Origin: Nereida sp. MMG025
Lineage (GTDB): Bacteria; Pseudomonadota; Alphaproteobacteria; Rhodobacterales; Rhodobacteraceae
Assembly: GCF_021654165.1 (NCBI RefSeq)
Contig: NZ_JAKFZN010000001.1
Coordinates: 868,001 to 932,000, forward strand
Length of the DNA stretch: 64,000 bases
Reading direction: 5' to 3'
Shown here: one piece after another, positions 7,832-15,713 of the stretch
Position numbering within the stretch: position 1 is the stretch's first letter
How the letters are laid out: every line of letters starts with the position of its first letter
Notes under the pieces: generated by a model
What the model saw: the letters and a program-made list of their open reading frames with translations, nothing else
What the model was told of the DNA's origin: nothing
Databases searched by the model: none
Translations under genes and position numbers: made by a program

Positions 7832-8721
7832 TGGCGCAACGCTTTGGTGGTAAATATTCGCCCGATGGGTCAAAACCTGTTGGGCAACAAGACCAAGGGT
7901 TTGCAGGCAAAAAGCGCACCCGCGCAGGTGGGCGCGTCAACATCTTGTTCTTTGCGCCCTTCCCTCTGGCCCTGCGTGCGTTTCGCGGTGAACCGGCAGA
8001 GCTTGCCATCAATCTGGTGGCCTTCGGGCTGCTGATGTTGGCTGCGTGGCTGACCCGTGAAGGGATCATCGCGCAAGAGGCCTATGACAGCCGCAAAGTC
8101 GCGCGCAAGCCCGCGTTCCCACGCAAGATGGCAGCCAGCGTCCTGACGGGGCTTGGCCTTGCCATTGCAGGGTTTGCAGGGGCCGAAAGCCTGCTGACTC
8201 CCATCATTTTTGGCGTGGCGGGTGCGGCGTTGCATTTCTTTGCTTTTGGTCCTGACCCTTTGAAAAACAAAGGGATGGAGGGCGTTGATAGCTTCCAGCA
8301 AGACCGCGTTGCCGCCGCCATAGACAAGGGCGAGGCCCATTTGAAAACCATGCGCGAGGCGATCTTGCGCACGTCAGACCGTGCCTTGATTGACCGCGTT
8401 GATGGGTTTTCCGGCACCGCACGGCAGATGTTTCGCACCATTGAAGAGGACCCCCGCGATCTGAGCGGCGCACGAAAGTTCGTGGGCGTTTACTTGCAAG
8501 GGGCCAGTGATGCGACAGCGAAATTCGCGGATCTGTATTCCCGCAACCGCGACACACAGGTGCGCGCGGATTACGAGGCGCTGCTAAGCGATCTTGAACA
8601 AAATTTTGCAGCACGCACAGAAAAAATGCTGCTGGATGACCGCACGGATATGGACATTGAAATCAAAGTGTTGCGGGATCGTCTGCAACGCGAGGGCCTT
8701 CGGGTCGATCGGAATAACTAG
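7831..8721 (+). CDS. XpaC-family (5-bromo-4-chloroindolyl phosphate hydrolysis) protein
   Basis: 296-residue membrane-anchored protein. A basic N-terminus (RFGGKYSPDG to KKRTRAGGR) is followed by two hydrophobic segments in the region 37-75 and two more near 98-140. A soluble helical C-terminal domain starts around PDPLKNKGMEG and contains VDGFSGTARQMFRTIEEDP and LLDDRTDMDIEIKVLRDRLQREGL. XpaC proteins are the common genomic partner of TelA. The biochemical role is unknown despite the historical name. The start is coupled to the micro-protein; TelA follows 12 nt later. Confidence 0.85.
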   Translation: MAQRFGGKYSPDGSKPVGQQDQGFAGKKRTRAGGRVNILFFAPFPLALRAFRGEPAELAINLVAFGLLMLAAWLTREGIIAQEAYDSRKVARKPAFPRKMAASVLTGLGLAIAGFAGAESLLTPIIFGVAGAALHFFAFGPDPLKNKGMEGVDSFQQDRVAAAIDKGEAHLKTMREAILRTSDRALIDRVDGFSGTARQMFRTIEEDPRDLSGARKFVGVYLQGASDATAKFADLYSRNRDTQVRADYEALLSDLEQNFAARTEKMLLDDRTDMDIEIKVLRDRLQREGLRVDRNN

Positions 8722-8733
8722 GGGAGCCCGTTC

Positions 8734-9921
8734 ATGGAAACGACACGCGAAAAAGCACAGGCCGCATTGGCAGATGTAGAAAAGGTGACAGCCGTGGTGC
8801 TGCCCGAGCCAAGCACCGAATTGGTCACACTTGAACAGGCCGACGCCCCTGCGAGTGCCGAGATCACCAAACGCATGGCCGAATTGGACATGGGCGACAC
8901 ACAATCGATCATCTCGTTCGGGTCAAATGCTCAGGCCGAATTGCAAGAGATCAGCCAATCCATGTTGGCGGGTGTGCGCAACAAGGATGTGGGCCCCGCA
9001 GGCGATAGTCTGCGCGGGATCGTCAGCACCATTCGTGGCTTTTCGGTCAGCGAATTGGATGTGCGGCGCAAACGCTCGTGGTGGGAACGCCTGCTTGGTC
9101 GCGCCGCACCGATGGCCAAGTTTGTTGCCAAATTCGAAAACGTACAAAGCCAGATCGACAAGATCACCGAGGATCTGTTGCAACACGAACATGTGCTTCT
9201 CAAGGATATCGAAAGCCTTGATGTCCTGTATGAAAAGACGCTGCAATTTTATGACGAGCTGGCGTTATATATCGCCGCGGGCGAAGAGAAGCTGAAAGTT
9301 CTCGACGAGACCGAGATCCCCGCGAAAGAGGCTGAAGTGGCGGCTGCCCCCGAAGATCAAGGCGTGATGAAGGCGCAGGAATTGCGCGATTTGCGCAGCG
9401 CCCGCGATGATCTGGAGCGCCGTGTGCACGACCTTAAACTCACGCGGCAAGTCACGATGCAGTCGCTGCCCTCGATCCGTTTGGTTCAGGAAAACGACAA
9501 GTCGCTTGTCACCAAGATCAACTCGACGCTTGTGAACACCGTGCCGCTTTGGGAAACGCAGCTGGCCCAAGCCGTGACCATCCAGCGATCCGCAGAAGCC
9601 GCACACGCCGTGCGTGATGCCAACGATCTGACCAACGAGTTGTTGACCGCCAATGCAGAAAACCTGCGCAGCGCCAACAAGATGATCCGCGAAGAAATGG
9701 AACGCGGTGTTTTTGATATTGAAGCGGTGAAGAAGGCCAATGCCGATTTGATTGGCACCATCGAAGAAAGCCTGCAAATCGCGGATGAAGGCAAGCGCAA
9801 GCGTGCAGAAGCCGAAGCCGAGTTGCAGAAAATGGAAGCCGAGCTGAAAGACACGCTGGCTGCGGCCAGTGCCAAGCGCACGGGCCTTGGCGATACGGCT
9901 GGCACCTCGGTTCCAAGCTAA
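8734..9921 (+). CDS. TelA-family toxic-anion resistance protein
   Basis: 395-residue cytoplasmic protein of the TelA family, tied to tellurite and other toxic anion tolerance and, in comparative work, to Ter-type membrane surveillance complexes. It is almost wholly helical, with long coiled-coil stretches (for example around residues 210-240 and 300-385, with repeats such as KRKRAEAEAELQKMEAELKD). The segment WWERLLGRAAPMAKFVAKFENVQSQID is the typical family core. There is no signal peptide or membrane span. It is 12 nt downstream of xpaC, and a lipoprotein gene starts 1 nt after it. Confidence 0.9.
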   Translation: METTREKAQAALADVEKVTAVVLPEPSTELVTLEQADAPASAEITKRMAELDMGDTQSIISFGSNAQAELQEISQSMLAGVRNKDVGPAGDSLRGIVSTIRGFSVSELDVRRKRSWWERLLGRAAPMAKFVAKFENVQSQIDKITEDLLQHEHVLLKDIESLDVLYEKTLQFYDELALYIAAGEEKLKVLDETEIPAKEAEVAAAPEDQGVMKAQELRDLRSARDDLERRVHDLKLTRQVTMQSLPSIRLVQENDKSLVTKINSTLVNTVPLWETQLAQAVTIQRSAEAAHAVRDANDLTNELLTANAENLRSANKMIREEMERGVFDIEAVKKANADLIGTIEESLQIADEGKRKRAEAEAELQKMEAELKDTLAAASAKRTGLGDTAGTSVPS

Positions 9922-9922
9922 G

Positions 9923-10888
9923 GTGCGTGCGGCGGCAAAGCTGATTGGCGTAGGGCTGACTGCGCTGGCCATTTCGGGCTGTGCGGCGCCAGTGACCCCT
10001 GTGCCCTTCCCTAAGGAACGGCCCGCGGGGCTGGTGCCGCCCCCACCGCCACCGCCGCCTGCACGGGCGGCACGATCACGCGAAAGCTTTGACGTCGAAA
10101 AATATTACGCGCGCCTGCAAGAAGACTTGCTGGTGCGCGGACTTTTGCGCCGCGACGGCGGTGGCCCAGACGTGCCCTACACGGCCCGCAATCTGGTTGA
10201 AAACTTCACGCGCATCGCCTTTTTCGATGAATACTCCTCGCTCGGGGACACGATGGTTGCACGTGAACGGGCGGTGCGTTTGCGCAAGTGGGATCAACCT
10301 GTGCGCATGCAGGTCGAATTTGGCGCCAGCGTCGATGCCCGCACACGCGCCCATGATTTGCCCCGCATCAATGATTATGCAAAACGCCTGTCGCGGGTCA
10401 GCCGCTTGCCGATCACGATGACCAATGTGGACCCCAATTATCATGTGATGGTGCTGAACGAAGATGACCGGCGCCGCATCGGGCCGCGGCTGCGCGAATT
10501 GGTGCCGGGCATTTCCAAAGCATCGGTCCGCGCCGTTGAGACTATGCCAAGGTCCACCCTGTGTCTGGTTCTGGCCTTTGCAGAAACGGACACATCCAAA
10601 GGATATGCCAAGGCGGTTGCCATCATTCGCGGCGAACACCCCGATTTGTTACGCTGGTCGTGCGTTCATGAAGAGGTTGCCCAAGGGCTTGGTCTTGCCA
10701 ATGACAGCCCCGCGGCGCGACCTTCGATTTTCAATGACGATGAAGAGTTTGCGCTTTTGACCACCCATGACGAAATGCTGTTACGGATGCTGTATGATCG
10801 GCGCCTTCGCAACGGTATGAGCGCGCAAGAAGCGCGCCCCATTCTTGAACAAATCGCCCAAGAGCTGACAGGCGGCGCGATCAATTAG
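9923..10888 (+). CDS. DUF2927 lipoprotein
   Basis: Predicted lipoprotein of 321 residues with a DUF2927 domain. From the GTG at 9923 the first residues (MRAAAKLIGVGLTALAISGC) form a clean lipoprotein signal with lipobox AISGC; an in-frame ATG at 9869 inside telA gives a poorer signal and is the alternative. A polyproline stretch (eight Pro) follows the Cys, then the domain, which carries VHEEVAQGLGLANDS and SIFNDDEEF, an HE motif that looks metallopeptidase-like. Catalysis is not established for this family. It sits tightly between telA and the flavin oxidoreductase gene. Confidence 0.8.
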   Translation: MRAAAKLIGVGLTALAISGCAAPVTPVPFPKERPAGLVPPPPPPPPARAARSRESFDVEKYYARLQEDLLVRGLLRRDGGGPDVPYTARNLVENFTRIAFFDEYSSLGDTMVARERAVRLRKWDQPVRMQVEFGASVDARTRAHDLPRINDYAKRLSRVSRLPITMTNVDPNYHVMVLNEDDRRRIGPRLRELVPGISKASVRAVETMPRSTLCLVLAFAETDTSKGYAKAVAIIRGEHPDLLRWSCVHEEVAQGLGLANDSPAARPSIFNDDEEFALLTTHDEMLLRMLYDRRLRNGMSAQEARPILEQIAQELTGGAIN

Positions 10889-10897
10889 GAGGCCGAC

Positions 10898-12193
10898 ATG
10901 GCACCAACTGCCTTAAACACGTCCCTTACCTTGCCATGCGGTGCTGTGGTGCCCAATCGGTTGGCCAAAGCCGCCCTGTCCGAAGGGCTGGCAGATGGCA
11001 CAAACCAAGCCAATGCGCGCTTTACCACGCTTTACGAGCAATGGGGCAAAGGCGGCGCGGGCATGTTGATCACGGGCAATGTGATTGTTGACCGCTGGCA
11101 CCTTGAACGCGGCGGCAATCTTGCCATTGACGGTGATCAGAGCAACGTCGCACGGGCGGCTTTGTCGGATATGGCCGCAGCTGGCAAGGCGCATGGCAGC
11201 TTGATGGTCATGCAGCTTAACCATGCGGGACGGCAGACGCAAAAGGCCATCAACCCACATCCGAAAGGCGCCTCTGACGTTGGGTTGAAGATGGGCAACG
11301 GACGGTTTGCCACGCCCACCCCCATGAGCGACGCGGACATCGAGGACATGATCAATCGCTTTGTCGCCGCCGCAAAGGTTGCGATGGAGACAGGGTTTGA
11401 CGGCGTTCAGGTCCATGCTGCCCACGGCTATTTGATGAGCCAGTTTCTGTCAGCACTGAGCAACACGCGCACGGACGGCTATGGTGGTGATCTGGCAGCG
11501 CGGGCAAAGCCGTTTTTGCAGATTGTTTCGCGTATTCGGGCAACCTGCCCCGCACCGTTTATTGTCGGTGTAAAACTGAACTCAGCAGATTTTCAAAAGG
11601 GTGGCTTTTCCCAAGATGACAGCGCACAGGTCGCAGCCTGGCTTGAAGCAGAAGGCGCGGATTTCATAGAGGTGTCGGGGGGCAACTATGAACAACCGCG
11701 CATGATCGACTTTGATCGCAAGGATCCCAAAGCCGTTGCCAAGCGCGAAAGCACTGCCAAACGCGAAGCGTATTTTCTGGATTTCGTGCCTAAGCTGCGC
11801 GCGGCCACATCGGTGCCCGTGATGGTGACGGGCGGGTTTCGCAGCGCCGCCGCGATGGAACGTGCTGTTCAAGACGACGGCGTTGATCTGATCGGATTGG
11901 GCCGGCCTTTGTTGCTGGATACGGACGCGGCCAACAAACTTCTGACAGGCGAGATTGCCGCGATGGACAGCCGCGATCATGATCTGGTGATCGGCAAGGG
12001 CCTGCTTGGCCCCACGTCGCCCATCAGTTTCTTGCGTGATTTGAACGCTTGGGGCGCATTAGGGTGGTATTATGAGCAGACCTATCGTCTGGCCGATGGC
12101 AAAGCGGCCGACAAAAGCCTAAGCCCGTTCAAGGCGCTTTTGGCCTATGACAAGACAGAAAAAGCAGCCGCCAAGGCGCTGACAGGAAGGTAG
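10898..12193 (+). CDS. NADH:flavin oxidoreductase, Old Yellow Enzyme family
   Basis: FMN-dependent TIM-barrel oxidoreductase of 431 residues that reduces activated C=C bonds in enones or similar compounds. Visible family features: N-terminal PNRLAKAALSEGLAD, HAGRQTQKAINP (substrate-side His region), FDGVQVHAAHGYLMSQFLS (the classic OYE signature with VHAAHGYL), and a C-terminal phosphate-binding VMVTGGFRSAAAME and GLGRPLL. The C-terminal Fe-S/FAD domains of 2,4-dienoyl-CoA reductase are absent. It is 9 nt downstream of the DUF2927 gene and 4 nt upstream of the SPFH gene, an unusual partner for Ter-type genes. Confidence 0.92.
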   Translation: MAPTALNTSLTLPCGAVVPNRLAKAALSEGLADGTNQANARFTTLYEQWGKGGAGMLITGNVIVDRWHLERGGNLAIDGDQSNVARAALSDMAAAGKAHGSLMVMQLNHAGRQTQKAINPHPKGASDVGLKMGNGRFATPTPMSDADIEDMINRFVAAAKVAMETGFDGVQVHAAHGYLMSQFLSALSNTRTDGYGGDLAARAKPFLQIVSRIRATCPAPFIVGVKLNSADFQKGGFSQDDSAQVAAWLEAEGADFIEVSGGNYEQPRMIDFDRKDPKAVAKRESTAKREAYFLDFVPKLRAATSVPVMVTGGFRSAAAMERAVQDDGVDLIGLGRPLLLDTDAANKLLTGEIAAMDSRDHDLVIGKGLLGPTSPISFLRDLNAWGALGWYYEQTYRLADGKAADKSLSPFKALLAYDKTEKAAAKALTGR

Positions 12194-12197
12194 AGAC

Positions 12198-13301
12198 ATG
12201 GGAATTTTTGATTTTCTGAGCGGCGAATTCATCGACGTTATTCACTGGGTAGACGACACCCGCGACACGATGGTCTGGCGGTTTGAACGCGAAGGCCACG
12301 AGATCAAATACGGCGCCAAGCTGACGGTGCGCGAAGGCCAGGCGGCCGTTTTTGTGCATGAAGGACAGCTGGCGGATGTGTTCACGCCCGGGCTTTACAT
12401 GCTGGAAACCAACAACATGCCCGTGCTGACCACGCTGATGCATTGGGATCACGGGTTCCGCAGCCCCTTCAAATCCGAGATTTACTACGTCAATACAACG
12501 CGGTTCAACAACCTCAAGTGGGGCACAAAAAACCCGATCATCTGCCGCGATCCTGAATTCGGACCTGTGCGTTTGCGCGCCTTTGGCACCTATAGCGTGC
12601 GGGTCAGTGACCCTGCGAAATTCCTTGTCGAGATCGTAGGCACCGACGGCGAATTTACGATGGACGAGATCAGCTATCAAATCCGCAATATCATCGTGCA
12701 GGAATTCAGCAGGATTATTGCCCGGTCCGGCATCTCGGTTCTTGATATGGCGGCAAACACGCAAGAGTTGGGCAAACTGGTGGCCGAACATATAGAGCCT
12801 GCCATTTCGGCATATGGCCTGTCGATCCCAGAGCTTTACATCGAAAACATCAGCCTTCCCCCCGCTGTTGAGGACGCGTTGGACAAGCGCACATCCATGG
12901 GCATGGCAGGCGATCTGGGCGGGTTTATGCAGTATTCTGCCGCCGAAGCGCTGACCACAGGCGCCGCTAATCCCAACGGCGGCGATAGCGGTCTGGCTGC
13001 GGGGATGGGCGCTGGCATGGGCATGGCGATGGCCACGCAGATGGGCCCTTGGGGTGCACGCAGCGCGGCGGGAGCCACACCGCCGCCCCCACCTGTCGAG
13101 CATATCTGGCACATCGTCGACGGTGGTGAAACAAAGGGGCCGTTCTCCAAAGCCGCCATCGGACAAATGGCGCTGAAGGGCGATGTGACCCGCGAAACCT
13201 ATGTCTGGACCCAAGGTCAGGACGGCTGGAAACATGCCGATGAAGTGATGGAATTGGCCCAGTTGTTCACGGTTATGCCACCCCCGCCCCCGGAAGGATA
13301 A
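12198..13301 (+). CDS. SPFH-domain protein with C-terminal GYF_2 domain
   Basis: 367-residue protein. Residues about 20-230 form an SPFH/stomatin-like domain of the kind once annotated as virion core protein (VREGQAAVFVHEGQLADVFTPG, then FGTYSVRVSDPAKFLVEIVG). A Gly/Met/Ala-rich linker (GMGAGMGMAMATQMGPWG) is followed by PPPPP, then a GYF_2-like domain (IWHIVDGGETKGPFSKAAI ... TYVWTQGQDGWKHAD), and the protein ends MPPPPPPEG. SPFH proteins form membrane-associated rings or scaffolds; GYF domains in general bind proline-rich peptides. It has no transmembrane span of its own. Confidence 0.85.
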   Translation: MGIFDFLSGEFIDVIHWVDDTRDTMVWRFEREGHEIKYGAKLTVREGQAAVFVHEGQLADVFTPGLYMLETNNMPVLTTLMHWDHGFRSPFKSEIYYVNTTRFNNLKWGTKNPIICRDPEFGPVRLRAFGTYSVRVSDPAKFLVEIVGTDGEFTMDEISYQIRNIIVQEFSRIIARSGISVLDMAANTQELGKLVAEHIEPAISAYGLSIPELYIENISLPPAVEDALDKRTSMGMAGDLGGFMQYSAAEALTTGAANPNGGDSGLAAGMGAGMGMAMATQMGPWGARSAAGATPPPPPVEHIWHIVDGGETKGPFSKAAIGQMALKGDVTRETYVWTQGQDGWKHADEVMELAQLFTVMPPPPPEG

Positions 13302-13305
13302 GCCG

Positions 13306-13725
13306 ATGCGCAGGCGTTTGACGATGATCACCCATTGGACGGTGTCTATGCTGACCTTTGTGCTGTTGGTGCAGGGGCCATCCAACCCTGTGATCGTATG
13401 GATTTATGCGGTTGCGGGCGCGGTGATGGTCGCGCTGGCCATTGTGTTTGGCCTGATGAGCGGGCCTGGCCCGAAGCTGGAAGGGATCGCCCGCGTGGCC
13501 CACCCTTGGATGCACCGCGCGATGTATGCGCTGGTCGGTCTGGCCAGCGGTCTGCTGATCATGGCGCAGCTTGGGGCCACGCCACCCGTGGACCCGATGC
13601 TATTTGTAAAGATCATTGCGGGGGCTGCGGGCCTTCATGCGGTGTTTCATCTGTGGCGTCATACGACGCTGATGGACGGTGCCTTGCGGCGGATGTTGCC
13701 CAAAGCGATGCACGGGGTGCTTTAG
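13306..13725 (+). CDS. Small four-helix membrane protein, cytochrome b561-like
   Basis: 139-residue membrane protein with four hydrophobic segments. His residues fall where b561 family haem ligands sit (ITHWTVSML, VAHPWMHRAMYAL, LHAVFHLWRHTTL), so b-type haem binding is plausible but not certain. It follows the SPFH gene by 4 nt and precedes the zinc-ribbon gene by 6 nt. An internal Met at 13324 is an alternative start. If it does bind haem, it would give this locus a membrane redox component next to the flavin oxidoreductase. Confidence 0.65.
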   Translation: MRRRLTMITHWTVSMLTFVLLVQGPSNPVIVWIYAVAGAVMVALAIVFGLMSGPGPKLEGIARVAHPWMHRAMYALVGLASGLLIMAQLGATPPVDPMLFVKIIAGAAGLHAVFHLWRHTTLMDGALRRMLPKAMHGVL

Positions 13726-13731
13726 CCTGAC

Positions 13732-14838
13732 ATGAGCGAGGCCAAAGAACACCGTTTTCCCTGTGATCAATGCGGCGCTGATCTGCGGTTTGACCCGTCA
13801 AAGGGGCAGCTGTCTTGCGACTTTTGTGGCAATAGCGAACCTTTGGTTGAACACTATCGCCCTGCCCCGATCACCGAACAGGATTTTCACAAAGCGCTGC
13901 GGGCCGAACTGAGCGCAGGGGAAATGGAAGAAACGCGCGTTTTGTCGTGCACCAATTGCGGCGCGCAGGTTGAGTTTGAGCCGGATGTGCACGCGGCTGA
14001 ATGTCCATTTTGTGCCACCCCCGTGGTCACCGACACCGGCGCGCACCGGCATATCAAGCCCAAAGGCCTGCTGCCCTTTGCGCTTGAGGAAAAAGACGCC
14101 AAGGCGGCGATGAACACATGGCTTGGTCGCTTGTGGTTCGCGCCCAATTCCTTGCAAAAATACGCCCGTAAGGGGCGCAAGATGCAAGGCATTTATGTGC
14201 CCTACTGGACCTATGATGCCAACACGCGCAGTCAGTACGAGGGCCAACGCGGCACGGTTTATTACGAGACACGCACGGTTGTGCGCAACGGCCAGCGCCA
14301 AACGCAGCGCGTGCAGCGCGTGCGATGGCGCGGTGTGCGCGGGCGCGTGGGACGGGCGTTTGACGATGTGCTGGTGTTGGCGTCGCGGTCCCTGCCCAAA
14401 CGCTTCACCGATGCGCTTGAGCCGTGGGATATGTCGCGGCTTGAGCCCTATTCGCCCGAATATCTGGCAGGGTTTCGCGCCGAAGGCTACACCGTTTCGC
14501 TGGAGGACGGGTTTGATGAGGCGCGTCATATGATGGACCGCGTCATCGAGCGGGATGTGAAGTTTGATATTGGCGGCGATCGTCAGCGCATTACGGCGCT
14601 ACAAACCCAGGTCAGCGATGTAACCTTCAAACACGTGCTGCTACCCGTTTGGTTGGCCGCCTACAAATACCGCGGGCGCACGTTTCGCTTTGTCGTGAAC
14701 GGCCGAACCGGACAAGTGCAGGGCGAACGGCCGTATTCGGCTTGGAAAATCTTTTTTGCGGCCTTGCTGGTGGCCATTTTTGCGGCCTGTGCAGGCTATC
14801 TTTACGCGGTAAACGAAGGGTTGGTGCAACTGCCATGA
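13732..14838 (+). CDS. Double zinc-ribbon protein with C-terminal membrane anchor
   Basis: 368-residue protein. Two N-terminal zinc ribbons are visible: [22 protein letters not shown] (residues 11-32) and [22 protein letters not shown] (about 72-93). A long middle domain with [20 protein letters not shown] and [21 protein letters not shown] follows, and the protein ends with one transmembrane segment ([21 protein letters not shown]). Such proteins are often misannotated as primosomal or TFIIB-like. The conserved PYW and LPVW motifs are typical for this uncharacterised family. dtd overlaps its stop by 4 nt. Confidence 0.8.
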   Translation: MSEAKEHRFPCDQCGADLRFDPSKGQLSCDFCGNSEPLVEHYRPAPITEQDFHKALRAELSAGEMEETRVLSCTNCGAQVEFEPDVHAAECPFCATPVVTDTGAHRHIKPKGLLPFALEEKDAKAAMNTWLGRLWFAPNSLQKYARKGRKMQGIYVPYWTYDANTRSQYEGQRGTVYYETRTVVRNGQRQTQRVQRVRWRGVRGRVGRAFDDVLVLASRSLPKRFTDALEPWDMSRLEPYSPEYLAGFRAEGYTVSLEDGFDEARHMMDRVIERDVKFDIGGDRQRITALQTQVSDVTFKHVLLPVWLAAYKYRGRTFRFVVNGRTGQVQGERPYSAWKIFFAALLVAIFAACAGYLYAVNEGLVQLP

Positions 14839-15281
14839 GAGCTTTGATTCAAAGAGTGTCGCAGGCGTCTGTTACGGTTGACGGCGCCGTCATTGGGCAG
14901 ATTGGGCAAGGTGCGCTGGTCTTGATCTGCGCAATGCAGGGTGATGATGATGCCCAGGTTCAAAAGCTGGCAACGAAGATCCCTAAGCTGCGCATCTACA
15001 AAGACGATGCGGGCAAGATGAACAGATCACTGGCCGATGTTGGTGGTGCGGTTCTGCTGGTCAGCCAGTTCACGTTGGCCGCAGATACCACGCGCGGCAA
15101 CCGCCCCGGATTTTCGCAAGCCGCACCACCTGCCGAAGGTGAGCGGCTGTATGACGCCATGGCCGCAGCTTTGCGCGCGCAGGGGCTGAACGTGCAAACA
15201 GGCCGGTTCGGTGCGGATATGCAGGTCGGTTTGGTCAACGACGGGCCTGTGACGATTTGGATGGATACTGCAGCTGTCTAA
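14835..15281 (+). CDS. dtd: D-aminoacyl-tRNA deacylase
   Basis: Hydrolyses D-aminoacyl-tRNAs and Gly-tRNA(Ala), a chirality-proofreading step. Of 148 residues, it starts [17 protein letters not shown], and both DTD signatures are present: [10 protein letters not shown] and VNDGPVTIW, the latter holding the cis Gly-Pro motif. The start ATG lies in an ATGA overlap with the upstream zinc-ribbon gene; the longer frame from 14649 lies inside that gene and is a shadow. It probably rides on the operon rather than belonging functionally to it. Confidence 0.95.
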   Translation: MRALIQRVSQASVTVDGAVIGQIGQGALVLICAMQGDDDAQVQKLATKIPKLRIYKDDAGKMNRSLADVGGAVLLVSQFTLAADTTRGNRPGFSQAAPPAEGERLYDAMAAALRAQGLNVQTGRFGADMQVGLVNDGPVTIWMDTAAV

Positions 15282-15302
15282 TTGCGGCCTGCGCCTTAGC
15301 TT

Positions 15303-15713
15303 ATGTGCATGAACGATCCGTTTCCCATCGCCTATATGGATGGCCAATGCAGCCTGTGCAGCTTTGGCGCACGGGCGATTGACTGGCTGGACCGTTCAGG
15401 CCAGATCAGGATATGCCCTGTGCAATCAGAGCGTGGGCGCGCGGCACTTGCGGCCCATGGTTTGGACCCGGAGGACCCTGAAAGCTGGTTGTTCATCGCC
15501 GATGGTCAGGCATGGGACGGCTTTGATGCGGTGGCGCAGGTCGGGCGCAGATGTGGTGGTCTGGGGCATGTGGTGCGCGTCGTGATGATCTTGCCTGCGC
15601 CCTTGCGCCAATGGCTGTATAGGCGCGTGGCACGCAACAGATACAGACTGTTTGGACGGCGCGAGATGTGTCAGATCCCAAGCGCGTCCTTGCAGGCGCG
15701 GTTGATCGACTAA
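15303..15713 (+). CDS. DCC-family (DUF393) thiol-disulfide oxidoreductase-like protein
   Basis: 136-residue protein with the diagnostic YMDGQCSLCS motif, where the DGxCxxC pair sits at the start of a thioredoxin-like fold, and a second characteristic segment RYRLFGRREMCQIP. The family has unknown biochemical function. An internal Met two codons in (MNDPF) is an equally likely start. It is convergent with the reductive dehalogenase gene: the two coding regions overlap by 4 bp at their stop codons. No terminator separates them. Confidence 0.82.
   Translation: MCMNDPFPIAYMDGQCSLCSFGARAIDWLDRSGQIRICPVQSERGRAALAAHGLDPEDPESWLFIADGQAWDGFDAVAQVGRRCGGLGHVVRVVMILPAPLRQWLYRRVARNRYRLFGRREMCQIPSASLQARLID

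Noticed and set aside
6859-10888. Full tellurite-resistance (ter) operon
   Set aside because: Only TerC and TelA/XpaC types are present; TerA, TerB, TerD, TerE and TerZ are absent, so tellurite resistance is not claimed.
12129-13385. 418-codon open frame on the minus strand
   Set aside because: Antisense to the SPFH-GYF gene, which is clearly real.
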